A stretch of 64,000 nucleotides of DNA from Cristatella mucedo (taxonomy: Eukaryota; Bryozoa; Phylactolaemata; Cristatellidae), in contig WPIO01000041.1 of NCBI GenBank assembly GCA_009760855.2, positions 3,053,501 through 3,117,500 of the forward strand, written 5' to 3'. This document shows positions 1 to 10,152 of the stretch, in pieces. The notes under the pieces were generated by a model that was not told the DNA's origin, made no database searches, and saw only the letters and a program-made list of their open reading frames with translations. Position 1 is the stretch's first letter, and every line of letters starts with the position of its first letter. A program made the position numbers and the translations under genes.

Positions 1-154
1 GGGAGTACAGATAGTGAAACAATGGTAAAAAGAGAAGATGCCACAGTCTTAGCCCAAGGTTAGTTAGATTATCACACTTGGCTACCCGGATCGTGGCTTC
101 AGATTTATGCAGCAGGTGATTCTTCATTGTCAGCCACAAAATGGGTAAAAGCCG
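1..154 (-). CDS. Possible exon at the left edge, continuing the minus-strand gene
   Basis: After an AACCTTAG acceptor the phase-0 frame ([17 protein letters not shown]...) stays open to the window edge. A GTAGCC donor after ATCCGG could end it earlier. The support is phase agreement and openness only. Confidence 0.3.
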
Positions 155-3100
155 CTAAGGTTCCTCTGGCACAATCAAAACAAAGCTGTTGAACCAACTA
201 CTATTTTTTAAACCTGTCAGCATTTACTAAATACTGCTACAGCTTGGATCATCATGTGACTATTAGGTTTCCCTCCAAAATTATCATGGCATGGAGTCAA
301 ACTCGACTCAAGACAAAATATGGTTGCTGCTACACATCTGCTTTTTAAAGCTAGTTAAGAAAATCGGGATACCTAGCACACCGGTAATAACTTCTGAATC
401 AACGAGTGATAAAAAAAAGGCTTACCAGCACATAACCATGTGCTGAAGATTGCATTCTAAATAACGACAGCTGTGTCCAGCAAAGAGGAATGAGGTCACC
501 AAAAGCCGTCAACCGTTGCCAAGCAGTTCTTGACTGGATACAAGCTGATACCCTAATCATCCAAGTTGAAGACGAGTGCAGCTGACAAATAAGTCGCGTC
601 CCGCCGAGTTTCTGCAAACAGTGCCAATAACTAGCAGCCTCAACTCGAGGAGACAGGAATTATTTGCACGAATCTAATGAGGAATAAATTGTAAAATTCG
701 AACAAGCAGACAGTAACCCTTAGATCAAAGCCAGAAAGATCAAATGGGCTAACATCGACTACAATATATGATAGCATAACATGTCCTGCTAACACAAGAA
801 CCAAGACACAGCTCGCAGTTGCAAACAAGTAAAAAATTGTACGACTTAATCAGACGAGGGTAGATAAAAATCCCCAAGGAGGGCTTAGTTAAGATACTTG
901 CAGATCTCAAAATATAATTTACAGTAAGCTCCGTAAAAGACAATAGTGTGTGCCTGCAAAAGGATAGCCGACTCATCTGTAGCAGAGTGACCCTTCGAAA
1001 GAGCTTCGACCAAGCATAGCAACTGCTTACTTCGAAGGTACCCTGCAGTGTGACAAATCGACATGCACACACACACACACACACACACCTCAATCGTCCA
1101 TACGTATGACAATTTCACTGATAAAGGCCACATGGTTTGAAATGAGATAGTACCAGCTGTGTACAGCAACCAAAGTGATACTTCTGGGTTAGGTCAGCTC
1201 AAATGGAATAGCACTCGACCTCTCACCCCAAAAAACAATGCCCTAATGCTCAGGCCTATATGCACAGAAGCCATAAAAGCTGATACATGTTTATACTTTG
1301 CCAAGCCAGCAGCATAGCATGTCAGCTGTTGGAGGGTAGGGGAGATCGTGCATCAGTGCATGGCGATACCTACCTGAGTCAGGGTCATACTAGTGATCAT
1401 CTCGTGTCTCTTAAGGAACCATCAGGGTAAAGTTGGCCGCCCAAATGCCCAAAAGCTAAAGAACCCCTGTCCACACACGCCGATTGTGATTTGCTTTCGG
1501 CATTCTCAAAGCATTTCTCGGCTTTTTGTGAAAAATGGGGAGCAAACCGCTACCAGCCGAACAAAATGCTCAGTAACTAGCAGCTCAAAATGGAAAGAAG
1601 TCCATGTAGTAACAGTCACAGAGACAACCGGCAATAGCCTTTCTGCAAAAAGTCCACATGAAAAAAATGCAAGCTGATTTAATGGCCTCTTTTGTATAGC
1701 GACAGAAGAGCCTTTACTGTTATCACCACCGCTCGCAGGAGCACTAAAGAATCGCCTACAGCAGGATTCGAGCTCACGATCACGACAGGACCGAGGTCAT
1801 GAAAAGCAACCACCTTACCTAGTGTGCCATCATGGCGTATGCATAAGCCAATCAGTATTCGAGTGACAACAAATAAAGTGACCGATCATCTCGACGATAA
1901 ACAAAATTTCTACGCAGACTGCACATGCAGTGGATGCTGCCTGCAAAATTCACCTCTTGCAAATATAACGATTTATTGCAACTATCAAAGATTTATTTAG
2001 AGAGAAGCTAAAAACCTACCTGTTCCACACAGCTTTAGTAGCTCTATCTGAATGAATTGTCCTTTTGTGCCAAGTAACTAACATAGCATGAATTCGGGCC
2101 TACTAAAACAGTGATACCAGAGGCAAGTTGCTCCATTCTGTTACTAACTACTTGTAGGTCTTCCAGCCTGTGCAATAAGGCACTTACAGTTGCTGCAAAA
2201 CTCAGCAGCAAGGCTTGTCTGTCGAGAATGGCACAGTTAACCACATAATAGTTCTTTTCACCTATCTGTACTGGCTTCCCATCAAGCAGCCAATCGAAGT
2301 CAAAGTCCTGTTAATCACTAACTTGGTGGTCCCTTATAATAAAAATCAAATTTATTCTCTGGCTCTAGTCTACCTAATAGAAGTACTACTCCCTAACTAG
2401 CTTAGGCATCGTACAAACCCACTCTTCTGACTCGGATCGTTTAGCAGTGCCTCGAACCAACCTCAAATCCTTTGGAGCCGGCACCTTTAGTTCCTTCGCT
2501 CCCTAAGTACCGAACTCACTCCTTGTTGACGTTTAAGCTAAACAATTTAAAGGTTAACTGATTGAACAGCCTCATTTATCTAGCAGCAGAAGAGACTTCG
2601 GGCTATCACCACTGCTTGCAGTGAGCAATAAAGGATTGCATAATTCAGGACTCAAACCATTTGCACGCTTGTTAAAGCATGGTACTTGGGGTGCTTTCTC
2701 ACGTGTGCCCAAGCAGGACACCTTGTTGCCATCATTAACTATTGGTTACTGCTTTAGGCTTTTTCTTTGGTGCATGAGATGAAGTCTGTTGGCTACCAAC
2801 GCTTAGGGTTTAGAGCGCCATGGAAAACTCTCCTATCAAAAACTTTTCTGAGTACCACCCACTCGGTCTTGTGGGCTTTGTGGAGTTACAGATGGATATA
2901 CACAACATTACACTATGTTACTACTTCTCTTGCAGCAACTTGATAAGAGCCTGAACAGAGAGATTACATTCTCTTGGAACACGATGAAATTGCGAGCACT
3001 ATGACTTATTTTGATTATGATAATTATTATTATGTGGTACTAGTTATGCATGTCTCATTCAAAACGGATGAGTTGGTAGGACTTGAGCCTCAGTGTCGAG

Positions 3101-6100
3101 AGATCGCTGGTCTAATCCTATAGGACAAAAGTAGTTCCTAGCACAGTGACATGCCTTAGTAGTAGTAGTAATAATAATAATACACTTGATAAAGCGCCCC
3201 TAGAGAACCCAATCTCTTTCTATGCGCTTTGCATTTGCTGCAAAGGAAACGCGATCGAATGGTGAGTGGTATCATGCTTGGTAAACAACACGAATAACAT
3301 GGTTAGGGGTGACATGCATAGGGTCAGCATGCAAGTGTGGTTAGTGGCAGCATGCACAGAGTCAGAAGGCACAAGCACGCAAAGGACGAATCACGGGGAC
3401 CCATTAAAAGCTGTCATAAATATGTACAGATAAATGAATGCGTTTTTTGTTTTTGTTTTTTAAATGTGGACAAGTCAGGAGATGTCGTAATGCAAGTCGG
3501 GAGTGAATGTCAGGCTTTGGGAGCATGTAAACTAAAGGCAAGGTCTCAAAGGATTTGAGGTTTGTACGAGGTATACTTAGGTAAACAGATTACGAAAAGT
3601 GGTGGTACGATGTTTGGCCTGGTGGGCGAGTAGATCTGATAGGTAGGCCAACCAAAGGAAGTAGGAACCTTGAAGTGAGTGATACAACTTTGAAGTCGAT
3701 GCAGTGCTTGATTAGGAGCCAGTGCAGATCGGCGAGAAGTGGTGTAATGTGGCGACTGCAATGCTCACGATAAACAAGTCTAGCTGCAAAGTTTTGCACC
3801 AGCTGTAAGTACCTGATTGCACAGGCCGGTAGATCAGCAAGCAGCGAGTTACATAAGTCAAGACGGGATGTCACACCAGACTAAGCATCGTACCACCACT
3901 TTTCGGGATCTAACGGTTTACCTATACCTGGTACAAGCCTCAAACTCTTTGGAGACGGTGCCTTTAGTTTGTATGCTCCCAAAGCCTGGAACTCACTCCC
4001 GACTTCCGTCACGACATACCCTGACTTGACCGTATTTAAAAAGGAATTTAAAACACACCTATTTGTCACAGCAGTTAGTGGGTCACTGTGACTCATCCTT
4101 CGTGTGTCCCTGTTACTCATCCTTCATGTGCTCATACGTGCTGAAACTGTGCATGCTGCCACTAACCACACTTGCATGCTGACTCTGTGCATGTCACCCA
4201 TAACCATGCTATTCATGTTGTTTATCGAGCATGCTACCACTAACCATGCGATCGTGTTTCCTTTGCAGCAAATGTAAAGCAGCTAGAAAGAGATAGAGTT
4301 CTCTGAGGGTGCTTTATCAAGTGTGTTATTACTATTATTATTATGTCACAAATGCATGGACTAACCTAGAAGTGGTATCCCTATCTAAACAAGCCCAAAT
4401 TTTAGTAATGTAATGTAGCAGAAAGTAGGCAGGCTTGATTGTGGAGCTGATGTCGTCTAATGCAAGGTCACTTTGGAATATGACACATAGATTTCGTGCA
4501 AATTCAACAGGGGATATGCTGGTAGAGCCGAGTTTAAGCATTAGCCTTTCTAATTTCTGAATCACACTTGGTTTGCCAATAACTACTAAGTTGGTTTTAT
4601 CATCATTCAATTTAAGAAAGTTTGCTGCCATCCACGGGAGGGTGTCATCAATACATGCAGCAAGGAAGTTGAGAAAATTCGACATGCTCGAAGGCTGGCA
4701 GGGATCAAAGCAATAATAATATTGCACTTGATAATAATATTGCACTTGATAAAGCGCCCTCAGAGAACTTAATCTCTTTCTAGGCGCTTTACATTTGCTG
4801 CAAAGTGATATGCAATAGAATAGTAAGTAAAATCATGCTTGAAAAACAAACAAAATAAATAATATGGTTAGGGGTGACATGCACAGGGTCAGCATGCAAA
4901 TGTGGTTAGTGGCAGCATGCACAGTGTCAGCACGTATGAGCACATCAAGGACGAATCACAGGGACCCACTAAATGCTGTCCTAAATAGGTGTGTTTTTAA
5001 GTTTCTTTTAAATGTGGTCAGGTCAGGGGATGTTCTGACGCAGGTCGGGAGGAAGTTCCAGGCTTTGGGGGCATATGAACTAAATGCACGGTCTCCAAAG
5101 GATTTGAGGTTTGTACGAGGTATTTCCAGACTGTTGGATTCCGAAAAGCGAGTGGTACGATGCTTGGCCTGATGGGGGAGTATATCTGAAAGATAGGCTG
5201 GAGCTATAGAATAAAGAGACCTAAAAGTGAGCGACAAAACCTTGAAGTCAATCCGTTGCCTCACTGGTAGCCAGTGCAGGTCGGCGAGAAGTGGAGTAAT
5301 GTGGCAACTGCGACGCTCACGACAGACAAGCCTAGCTGCAGAGTTTTGCACCAGCTGCAATCGCCTGATCGCACATGCTGGTAGGCCAGTGAGCAGTGAG
5401 TTGCAGAAGTCGAGATGTCACGAATGCATGGACCAACTTGGACGTGGTATCCTTATCTAAACAAGCCCTAATTTTAGCAATGTTATGAAGCTGAAAATAG
5501 GCAGATTCGACTGTGGAGCTGATGTGGTCGTCTAACGAGAGGTCGCTTTGAAATATGACATCTAGATTTCGAGCTGATTCAACTGGAGATATGCTGGCAG
5601 AGCCAATTTTGAAAGTCAGCCTTTCCAATTTCTGAATCACACTGGGTTTGCCCATAACTAGTAAGTTAGTTTTATCATCGTTTTGTTTTAGAAAATTTGC
5701 TGCCATCCATGTGCAGATGTCATCAATACATGCAGCAAGTGAGTTGAGAGAATTTGAGGTGCTCGAAGGCTGGGAGGGATCAAAGCAAAGGTACAACTGA
5801 GTGTCATCCGCATAGAAGTGAACGCCTAGATTGTGCTTGGCAATCACATCAGCAAGAGTGAGAGTACAAACCGTGAGAAGAACCGGACCTAGCACTGAGC
5901 CCTGAGGTACTCCATATTTTAGAGGTACTTCAGATCTTTGTCCATTCACGTCAATACTCTGGAGTCTCCCACTGAGATAGGACCTGAACCACTGCAGAGC
6001 AGTGCCAGTGATACCCAGGCGAGATGAGAGGTGCTCTAGAAGTACTTTGTGATCGATGGTATCAAAAGCTGCCGAAAGATCGAGCAAAACAAGAAGAGAC

Positions 6101-9100
6101 ACTCTACCCATGTCTGCATTCCTAAGCAGGTCGTTGTATACCCGAAGCAATGCTGACTCTGTGGAGTGATTAGCTCTAAAGCCAGACTGGAACTTACTAG
6201 CAAGGTGTGATGTTTCGATATACGAGTTCAGCTGGTCTGCCACGACCCGTTCCAGTGTCTTTGATAGGAATGGTAGAAGGGAGACTGGGCGGTAGTTGCT
6301 TAAGTTCTCTTGGTCTAGTTTAGCTTTCTTGAGAAGTGGCCTGACTACAGCTTTTTTGAAAGGTGCTGGGACATGACCTGAGGCTACTGACATATTAATG
6401 ATGTTGGTTATGCATGGCAGCAGCAGATCAATACAACGTAGGACAGGACAGTGGGAATAGGTTCTAGAGGACTTGTTGTCTTCTTTGATTGAGATACGAG
6501 CTTTAGGACTAGATCACTAGTGACCTGCTTAAATGCAGACATTGAGGCGCAGCCAGGAACCAAGCAATGGTACAACTGAATGTCATCTGCATAGAAGTGA
6601 AAGCCTAGATTGTGCTGGGCTATCACATCAGCAAGAGGGAGAGTATACACCTTGAAAAGAACGGGACCAACCACAGATCCCTGAGTCTTAGGGGTAGTAT
6701 GGCACTACAGAAATCCAACTGGTGGTTAGACCACATTCACACTGCCAATTAACATTAGATGCAGAGCCCAAATACTCTACAAAAGAATAATGCAAAGAAT
6801 CGCTCGGGTAACCAGAGTTGCACAAGCATTCTCTGCAAGCACTGGCAGATCTGCACTTAATAATGCAGTTGATAAAGTGCTCTCAACACACTCGATCTCT
6901 TTCTATGTGCTTTACATCTGCTGCAAAGGAAACATGGTCGAATGGTGAGTGGTAACATGCTTGATAAACAACATGAATAACTGGTTGGGGGTAACATGCA
7001 CAGGGTCAGCATGCAAGTGTGGTTAGTGGCAGCATGCACAGTGTCAGCATGTATAAGCACATGAAGGACAAATCACAGGGATAGGGACCCACTAAATGAT
7101 GTCCCGTGCTCTCAGGTCCCCTGGCACCAGTTCACATTACATATTGATCGATAATACATTGCAGCCTAGCAGATCTGCATGCACTCACATCCCACAAGCA
7201 CTGCCAACCACGGCATATACAAAACCCTGCTACAACCACTAATATTTTTTACTTTCTTTAGTTCAAGCACTTCATAGCATCACGATTTATTCATTTGCAT
7301 AGTGCCCCAAGAGAACTTAATCTCTATTCAGGCACTTCACATATGCCTCGGGGCTCGAGCCCACGACCTCAGCTAGACCTTGGTCGGGGCGAGCACCTTA
7401 ACCGCTGGACCAAACCAGCTCGGCGGCTTTTAAAATATGCTCAGCCTCACCACGGGCAAATATGGTTGACAATTGGGAACTGCCTCAATCGAACTGCACA
7501 TCTGCTCCCTGTCTGAATTTTAGAGACTGGGAGTATAAGTAAACTTTTGTCACAAATTTCAAGTTGTCACCACATATAATTTCAAGTTATCCTGCAATGC
7601 AGTAATGTGGTAGTATGAATCCACATGACTGTTTGTGCTACTACCAGGAGAAACAGCTTCTAGCAGCCACAGAAAGGGCAATAATAGTAATACTAATAGT
7701 ATTAGTAAGATTAAGATCAGTCGATCTAAGCCAGGATGCCAAGATTTGTGTAACATCCTAATCGAACTAAATATATTCCAAAGCATTCCCTCAAAAGGAA
7801 GCATAATTTTAAAATGCAAAACGACCTAAAGCTACCTGCCATGGGACTGAGTGCCAGATAAATTTTGCCTGGACAATCAGGACAAGACAAGCAGGACAAT
7901 CCCACAGCCTCCAGGATACTGTGCAAAAGGTCTGCTGAGACAGCTATTGAGACACACGGTCTTCAGGCATCCAACATAGAGCTTTAAAGTTTTGGCTCTA
8001 AACTTCTATATAACCGTTGGTGCCGAATCCCTGTGCAACCCATAAACGAATATGCAGGTTTATAATTGCAAACCGGATGCCTACCTGCAACCGCTATAAC
8101 TGCCATGGTCGGCAACCACCGAGTGCATCAGCTTATGCAGGTCAAGAAACTTGTGACCGGTTGCCGCATCCTTAGCAACCAATTAGCGATAATACAATGC
8201 AATACAATCGTAAATAGATTGAGCAAATGCCGTGAGGAACAGGTTAATTTTTAGCCTTAGTGACATTGGGTGTACGGAATGGATGGCACAATCCCCAAAG
8301 GATTCAACATTCTTTAGAGACACAGCTAAACTAAAAGGGCAGTCAGAGGAGCAGGTGGCACACAGGGATGAATAAGGAATATACAAAATACGCCAGAGCA
8401 AGAGCACGGAGCATACAGAAAAATTTTAAGGTAAGTAGAGAAAAGGCACTGTGTACTGTCACATGCTAGCCCCTCATACACAAACAGAAACCGAGCTCCA
8501 TAGTTAAACTATGCCACGGTGAGTGACATCACATAAGCTCACTAATTACGATACTGGTTTTGAAGGTCACTTGATTCAGCCCGTCATCCATAAATCTCGG
8601 GTCGGCCAAAGCACTGTGTAGGCGCTTCCTCTGCGCAGCCACATGTTAGAAATGGAGTGAAGAGACTGAACGACACAGAAACACTGAACTTATGCTTATG
8701 TCTGCCTAACCATCACTAGTTCGGGCAACGGCACAATATATGCGATGTGTGCAGACCTAAGGCCAGTAATGCATCTTACGCCAGCGACTGGTTGCAAATA
8801 GCCAATTGATACCGCAGAAAGCTCATGCAGAATCGTAACAGGCGAAACTATTGAATGACTCACAGATTGTTAATAGGGTCACAACGTCTCTCCAGCTAAC
8901 ACCTGATCGCCGCAGGGCATCTATCAACCCTACTGCCCCTTTCAGGTCTTCCCTTGTTTTATAGCTTGCAATATTAGCGATTTAGGAATCCGATCTACTG
9001 ATGGATAATCTCTGCAGTGCCCTCAATAAAATATTCGCATATTTTTTTATTTAAATATCGCCCTGCTCATAAGATTATCATGCACTGTTTCATACATATT

Positions 9101-9807
9101 CATATTTCATTCATCATACACCCTTTCTTCAGCGTCAGTACACGTAAAATGCCTAGAAAGAGATACAAATTCTCTGAGGCTATAAAAACTTTATTATTAT
9201 TGTCCTTATTGTTATTAACCTCAGCTTTCATAATCGTGTGGCACTGCAGCAACCGGTTGCGGTATGACCGCTGACTTGTGTGGATCAAAATCAGGATGCG
9301 CGAGTTAACATGCTCACTCACGCCGAGGAACTTTAAGAGTTAATAACACATTTATGAATACCGCCATGCAGCACTATCCAGAGAGAAGTCAATGTATCTG
9401 CTTGCGACAAGCAATCGAAATGTGATAATGATCTTAAAGCTGGCGATAGGCAGAAGCAGATGTGTGGACGGAGCAGGAGGTTACAGGGCCCGTTACGGCC
9501 AGCGAATCAACCTATAGACGCATCAGTCACAACGAGTAAGAAGCGGAACAGAAAAAGCTGAGTAACCAAAGACGCCAGCAGTACTCCAGTACGCATAAAC
9601 TGATTGTGGGCGGAGTACGTTAGCGGACTACACTGTATATTAGCACTGCCAAACCGTTCGTGTGGACCAGCGCAAATCATGCAGACAAGAGCAGCTGTGG
9701 AGGAGCGATTTAAAACTGAAGTTTCACTTTCAGTACGTCAGCTAAAAAGAAGCGTCGCAGTGCACCTACCGTTCCACCACGCTAGAGCAGTACAGCGGCT
9801 CCAACAT
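1..9807 (-). CDS. Unidentified multi-exon gene (5' end at 9,807; runs off left edge)
   Basis: I do not recognise the product. The model is built from open segments bounded by AG/GT on the minus strand: 9770-9807, 8711-8756, 8085-8170, 7836-7918, 7451-7512, then after a gap 923-953, 718-788, 426-611 and perhaps 1-154. Junction phases agree within the first five (2, 0, 2, 1, 0) and again within the last group (1, 0, 0). Independent chance agreement of that kind is unlikely. The order of coding pieces suggests a cytosolic or nuclear protein; no signal peptide is evident. One exon carries a CxxCxxC-like cluster (CLSCPDCPG). Exons between 7,451 and 953 are incompletely found and LINE-A copies fill that interval. 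The start lies about 258 bp from the EIF1AD start on the other strand, so the two genes probably share a promoter. The existence of a gene is likely; the exact model is an inference. Confidence 0.5.
426..611 (-). CDS. Candidate 62-codon exon of the unidentified minus-strand gene
   Basis: 186 nt, exactly 62 codons, bounded by a CTGTTTGCAG acceptor and a GTAAGC donor, both near consensus, with no stop in this frame. The peptide starts [20 protein letters not shown] and continues with a Trp/Leu-rich stretch ([18 protein letters not shown]). This is the strongest single exon of the gene. The reading continues in phase 0 into an open stretch at 1-154. Confidence 0.55.
718..788 (-). CDS. Candidate downstream exon of the unidentified minus-strand gene
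   Basis: 71-nt segment [20 protein letters not shown] and following residues, between a TGTGTTAG acceptor and a GTTACT donor. Phase 1 in and phase 0 out, matching both neighbouring exons. The alternating hydrophobic pattern suggests a beta-rich domain; no family assignment is possible by eye. Confidence 0.45.
923..953 (-). CDS. Candidate downstream exon ([10 protein letters not shown]) of the unidentified minus-strand gene
   Basis: 31-nt segment after a strong TCCTTTTGCAG acceptor, ending before GTAAAT. Phase 0 in and phase 1 out. The split Ser codon is completed by the exon at 718-788. Confidence 0.4.
1066..1089. repeat. (CA)n microsatellite
   Basis: About twelve CA units. The surrounding 955-1,670 shows nothing else I can support beyond weak splice-like motifs. 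Confidence 0.9.
1672..1836 (-). mobile_element. SINE-1 (tRNA-derived) copy
   Basis: Reading the minus strand, an A-box-like block (ACTAGGTAAGGTGG) is followed by a degraded B box and a 3' body ending in AAAGAGGC...AAATCAGC. The same module recurs at 17772, 32856, 49100 and 62378. It is a tRNA-derived SINE, not a functional tRNA. Confidence 0.8.
1985..2557 (+). mobile_element. LINE-A fragment, C-terminal RT region, plus strand
   Basis: Degraded plus-strand copy encoding the conserved C-terminal block of the element ([28 protein letters not shown]). It has frame breaks and no terminal hairpin or ATT tail. It is abutted by a SINE-1 copy at 2558. Confidence 0.75.
2558..2705 (-). mobile_element. 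SINE-1 copy, diverged
   Basis: Minus-strand copy with the SINE-1 body (GCTATCACCACTGCTTGCAG on the plus strand) and a decayed tRNA-like head. Confidence 0.6.
2748..2902 (+). mobile_element. LINE-B 3' end fragment
   Basis: Shares the motif of a second LINE family (GTCTGTTGGCTACCAACG ... TTGTGGAGTTACAG) with 45945-46230 and 50245-50640. The coding part is decayed. 2,903-3,162 holds ATT-like tails only. Confidence 0.5.
3163..3878 (-). mobile_element. LINE-A 3' copy (minus), arm of a head-to-head pair
   Basis: Starts (3' end) with an (ATT)n tail and the terminal hairpin at about 3190-3230, then the 3' UTR and the C-terminal coding block back to 3878. There it meets a plus-strand copy, forming an inverted repeat. 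Confidence 0.85.
3879..4345 (+). mobile_element. LINE-A 3' copy (plus), arm of a head-to-head pair
   Basis: Carries the C-terminal block ([11 protein letters not shown]), the 3' UTR, the hairpin near 4275-4318 and an (ATT)n tail. It is complementary to about 3163-3640. Confidence 0.85.
4346..4728 (-). mobile_element. LINE-A internal fragment (RT thumb region)
   Basis: Minus-strand fragment encoding [20 protein letters not shown] and following residues, with stops. It lacks the 3' UTR and is sandwiched between two tailed copies. Confidence 0.8.
4729..6544 (-). mobile_element. LINE-A (CR1/L2-like non-LTR retrotransposon), longest copy, 5'-truncated
   Basis: The best copy in the window. From 5' to 3' on the minus strand it has the end of the EN-RT linker ([10 protein letters not shown]), the reverse transcriptase, the C-terminal HWLPV block, a 3' UTR of about 250 bp, the terminal hairpin (AAGCGCC / GGCGCTT stem) and an ATT-type tail at 4729. 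The endonuclease is missing. The combination of [22 protein letters not shown] and a microsatellite tail is typical of the CR1/L2 group of the Jockey superfamily. It lies in the gap of the unidentified minus-strand gene. Confidence 0.92.
5332..6393 (-). pseudogene. LINE-A reverse transcriptase (truncated, frame broken near 5,340-5,420)
   Basis: 353-codon open frame. Visible RT motifs in order: [26 protein letters not shown] (motif A with catalytic Asp), [13 protein letters not shown] (motif B) and [12 protein letters not shown] (motif C, the YADD catalytic pair). The frame is lost just after [10 protein letters not shown]. The rest of the protein ([13 protein letters not shown] ... [14 protein letters not shown] ... 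[13 protein letters not shown]) continues in another frame at 4956-5360. This copy is therefore dead, but it retains all core catalytic residues. Confidence 0.92.
6545..6690 (-). mobile_element. LINE-A internal fragment (RT motifs B-C)
   Basis: Encodes [17 protein letters not shown] and [10 protein letters not shown], joined abruptly at 6544 to the upstream part of the longer copy. This is either an internal duplication or a nested insertion. Confidence 0.8.
6741..7229 (-). CDS. Possible further small exons of the unidentified minus-strand gene (speculative)
   Basis: Three short open segments, 7189-7229, 6813-6832 and 6741-6776, have AG acceptors and usable donors and chain in phase after exon 5 (phase 0, then 2, then 1). 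They encode [19 protein letters not shown] and [11 protein letters not shown]. Each is too short to be convincing and a LINE-A tail (6856-7110) lies between them. This is a lead for transcript evidence only. Confidence 0.2.
6856..7110 (-). mobile_element. LINE-A 3' UTR and tail fragment
   Basis: Minus-strand terminal hairpin and 3' UTR (GGGTCAGCATGCAAGTGTGG block) without coding sequence. Confidence 0.85.
7283..7422 (-). mobile_element. SINE-2 (tRNA-derived, LINE-like tail), good copy
   Basis: On the minus strand it has an A-box-like CCAGCGGTTAAGGTGCTCG, a B-box GGGCTCGAGCCC and a tail AAGTGCCTGAATAGAGATTA ... GGGGCACT. The tail forms the same hairpin as LINE-A, with an altered but still paired stem. 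Confidence 0.85.
7451..7512 (-). CDS. Candidate exon 5 of the unidentified minus-strand gene
   Basis: Segment [20 protein letters not shown] between an AAAATTCAG acceptor and a GTGAGG donor. It is 62 nt long, phase 1 in and phase 0 out, joining exon 4 in frame. A SINE-2 copy lies immediately downstream. Confidence 0.5.
7836..7918 (-). CDS. Candidate exon 4 of the unidentified minus-strand gene
   Basis: Segment [20 protein letters not shown] and following residues, between a TTTTGCACAG acceptor and a GTAGCT donor. It is 83 nt long, phase 2 in and phase 1 out. The cysteine spacing CxxCxxC could bind metal, but no family is recognised. Confidence 0.5.
8085..8170 (-). CDS. Candidate exon 3 of the unidentified minus-strand gene
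   Basis: Open segment beginning [19 protein letters not shown], flanked by a GCTAAG acceptor and a GTAGGC donor. It is 86 nt long, phase 0 in and phase 2 out, matching exons 2 and 4. No stop in the chosen frame. Confidence 0.48.
8711..8756 (-). CDS. Candidate exon 2 of the unidentified minus-strand gene
   Basis: Open segment [15 protein letters not shown] between an AG acceptor (CCTTAG) and a GTTAGG donor, entering in phase 2 and leaving in phase 0. A second acceptor 18 nt upstream keeps the same frame and would add six residues, so the 5' edge is uncertain. Confidence 0.4.
9145..9205 (+). mobile_element. LINE-A-type terminal hairpin and ATT tail remnant
   Basis: AATGCCTAGAAAGAGAT ... TTCTCTGAGGCT followed by TTTATTATTATTG. 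The rest of 8,757-9,769 shows nothing further apart from the proposed intron. Confidence 0.6.
9770..9807 (-). CDS. Candidate first coding exon of the unidentified minus-strand gene
   Basis: ATG at 9807-9805 opens [12 protein letters not shown] and ends in a GTAGGT donor with phase 2. An in-frame TAA lies upstream, so this is the first possible Met. The joined codon with the next exon is Arg. It sits opposite the EIF1AD 5' end. Confidence 0.42.
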
Positions 9808-10065
9808 CAAACCGGTGGAAGCAGCAGAAGCGTATTCACGCCTCCTCAACTTCCGGAACCTGTCCCGTCTTTAACAGCACGGTGCACCAACTGATGCGGC
9901 ATAATGTGGATATCTATGCCCACTAGACTCCCGCTTGAGTTCAAGGCCGATTAAGCACTTTTCAGGGCTATTTTCTATCGACTCCTTATTAGGCTCACTT
10001 TTGACTTCGTTTGTGCCGGTGGACGTCTGATAGATTCCTCCGCTCGCTTGACCGCGTGTGTAAGA
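9808..10065. promoter_or_regulatory. Putative bidirectional promoter between the minus-strand gene and EIF1AD
   Basis: 258 bp separates two divergent start codons. An ETS-type core CTTCCGG lies at 9850-9856, a motif common in head-to-head housekeeping promoters. No TATA box is seen. This is inferred from the gene arrangement. Confidence 0.4.
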
Positions 10066-10152
10066 ATGTCGAAGACTACAAAAAGGAAGCACGTCGTCAA
10101 GGAGGTGCTGGAAGACTACGTTCTGCCGACTGAAGAGCGTCAGTTGGTGAAG
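10066..10152 (+). CDS. EIF1AD: EIF1AD exon 1
   Basis: 29 codons, MSKTTKRKHVVKEVL through ERQLVK. Donor GTAACG, phase 0. Basic N-terminal segment and start of the OB fold. Confidence 0.95.

Noticed and set aside
1337-1462. Minus-strand exon ending at a good GTAGGT donor (about 1,373)
   Set aside because: Only a 12-codon in-frame segment is possible before stops, and the acceptor is weak. Not enough to add to the gene model.
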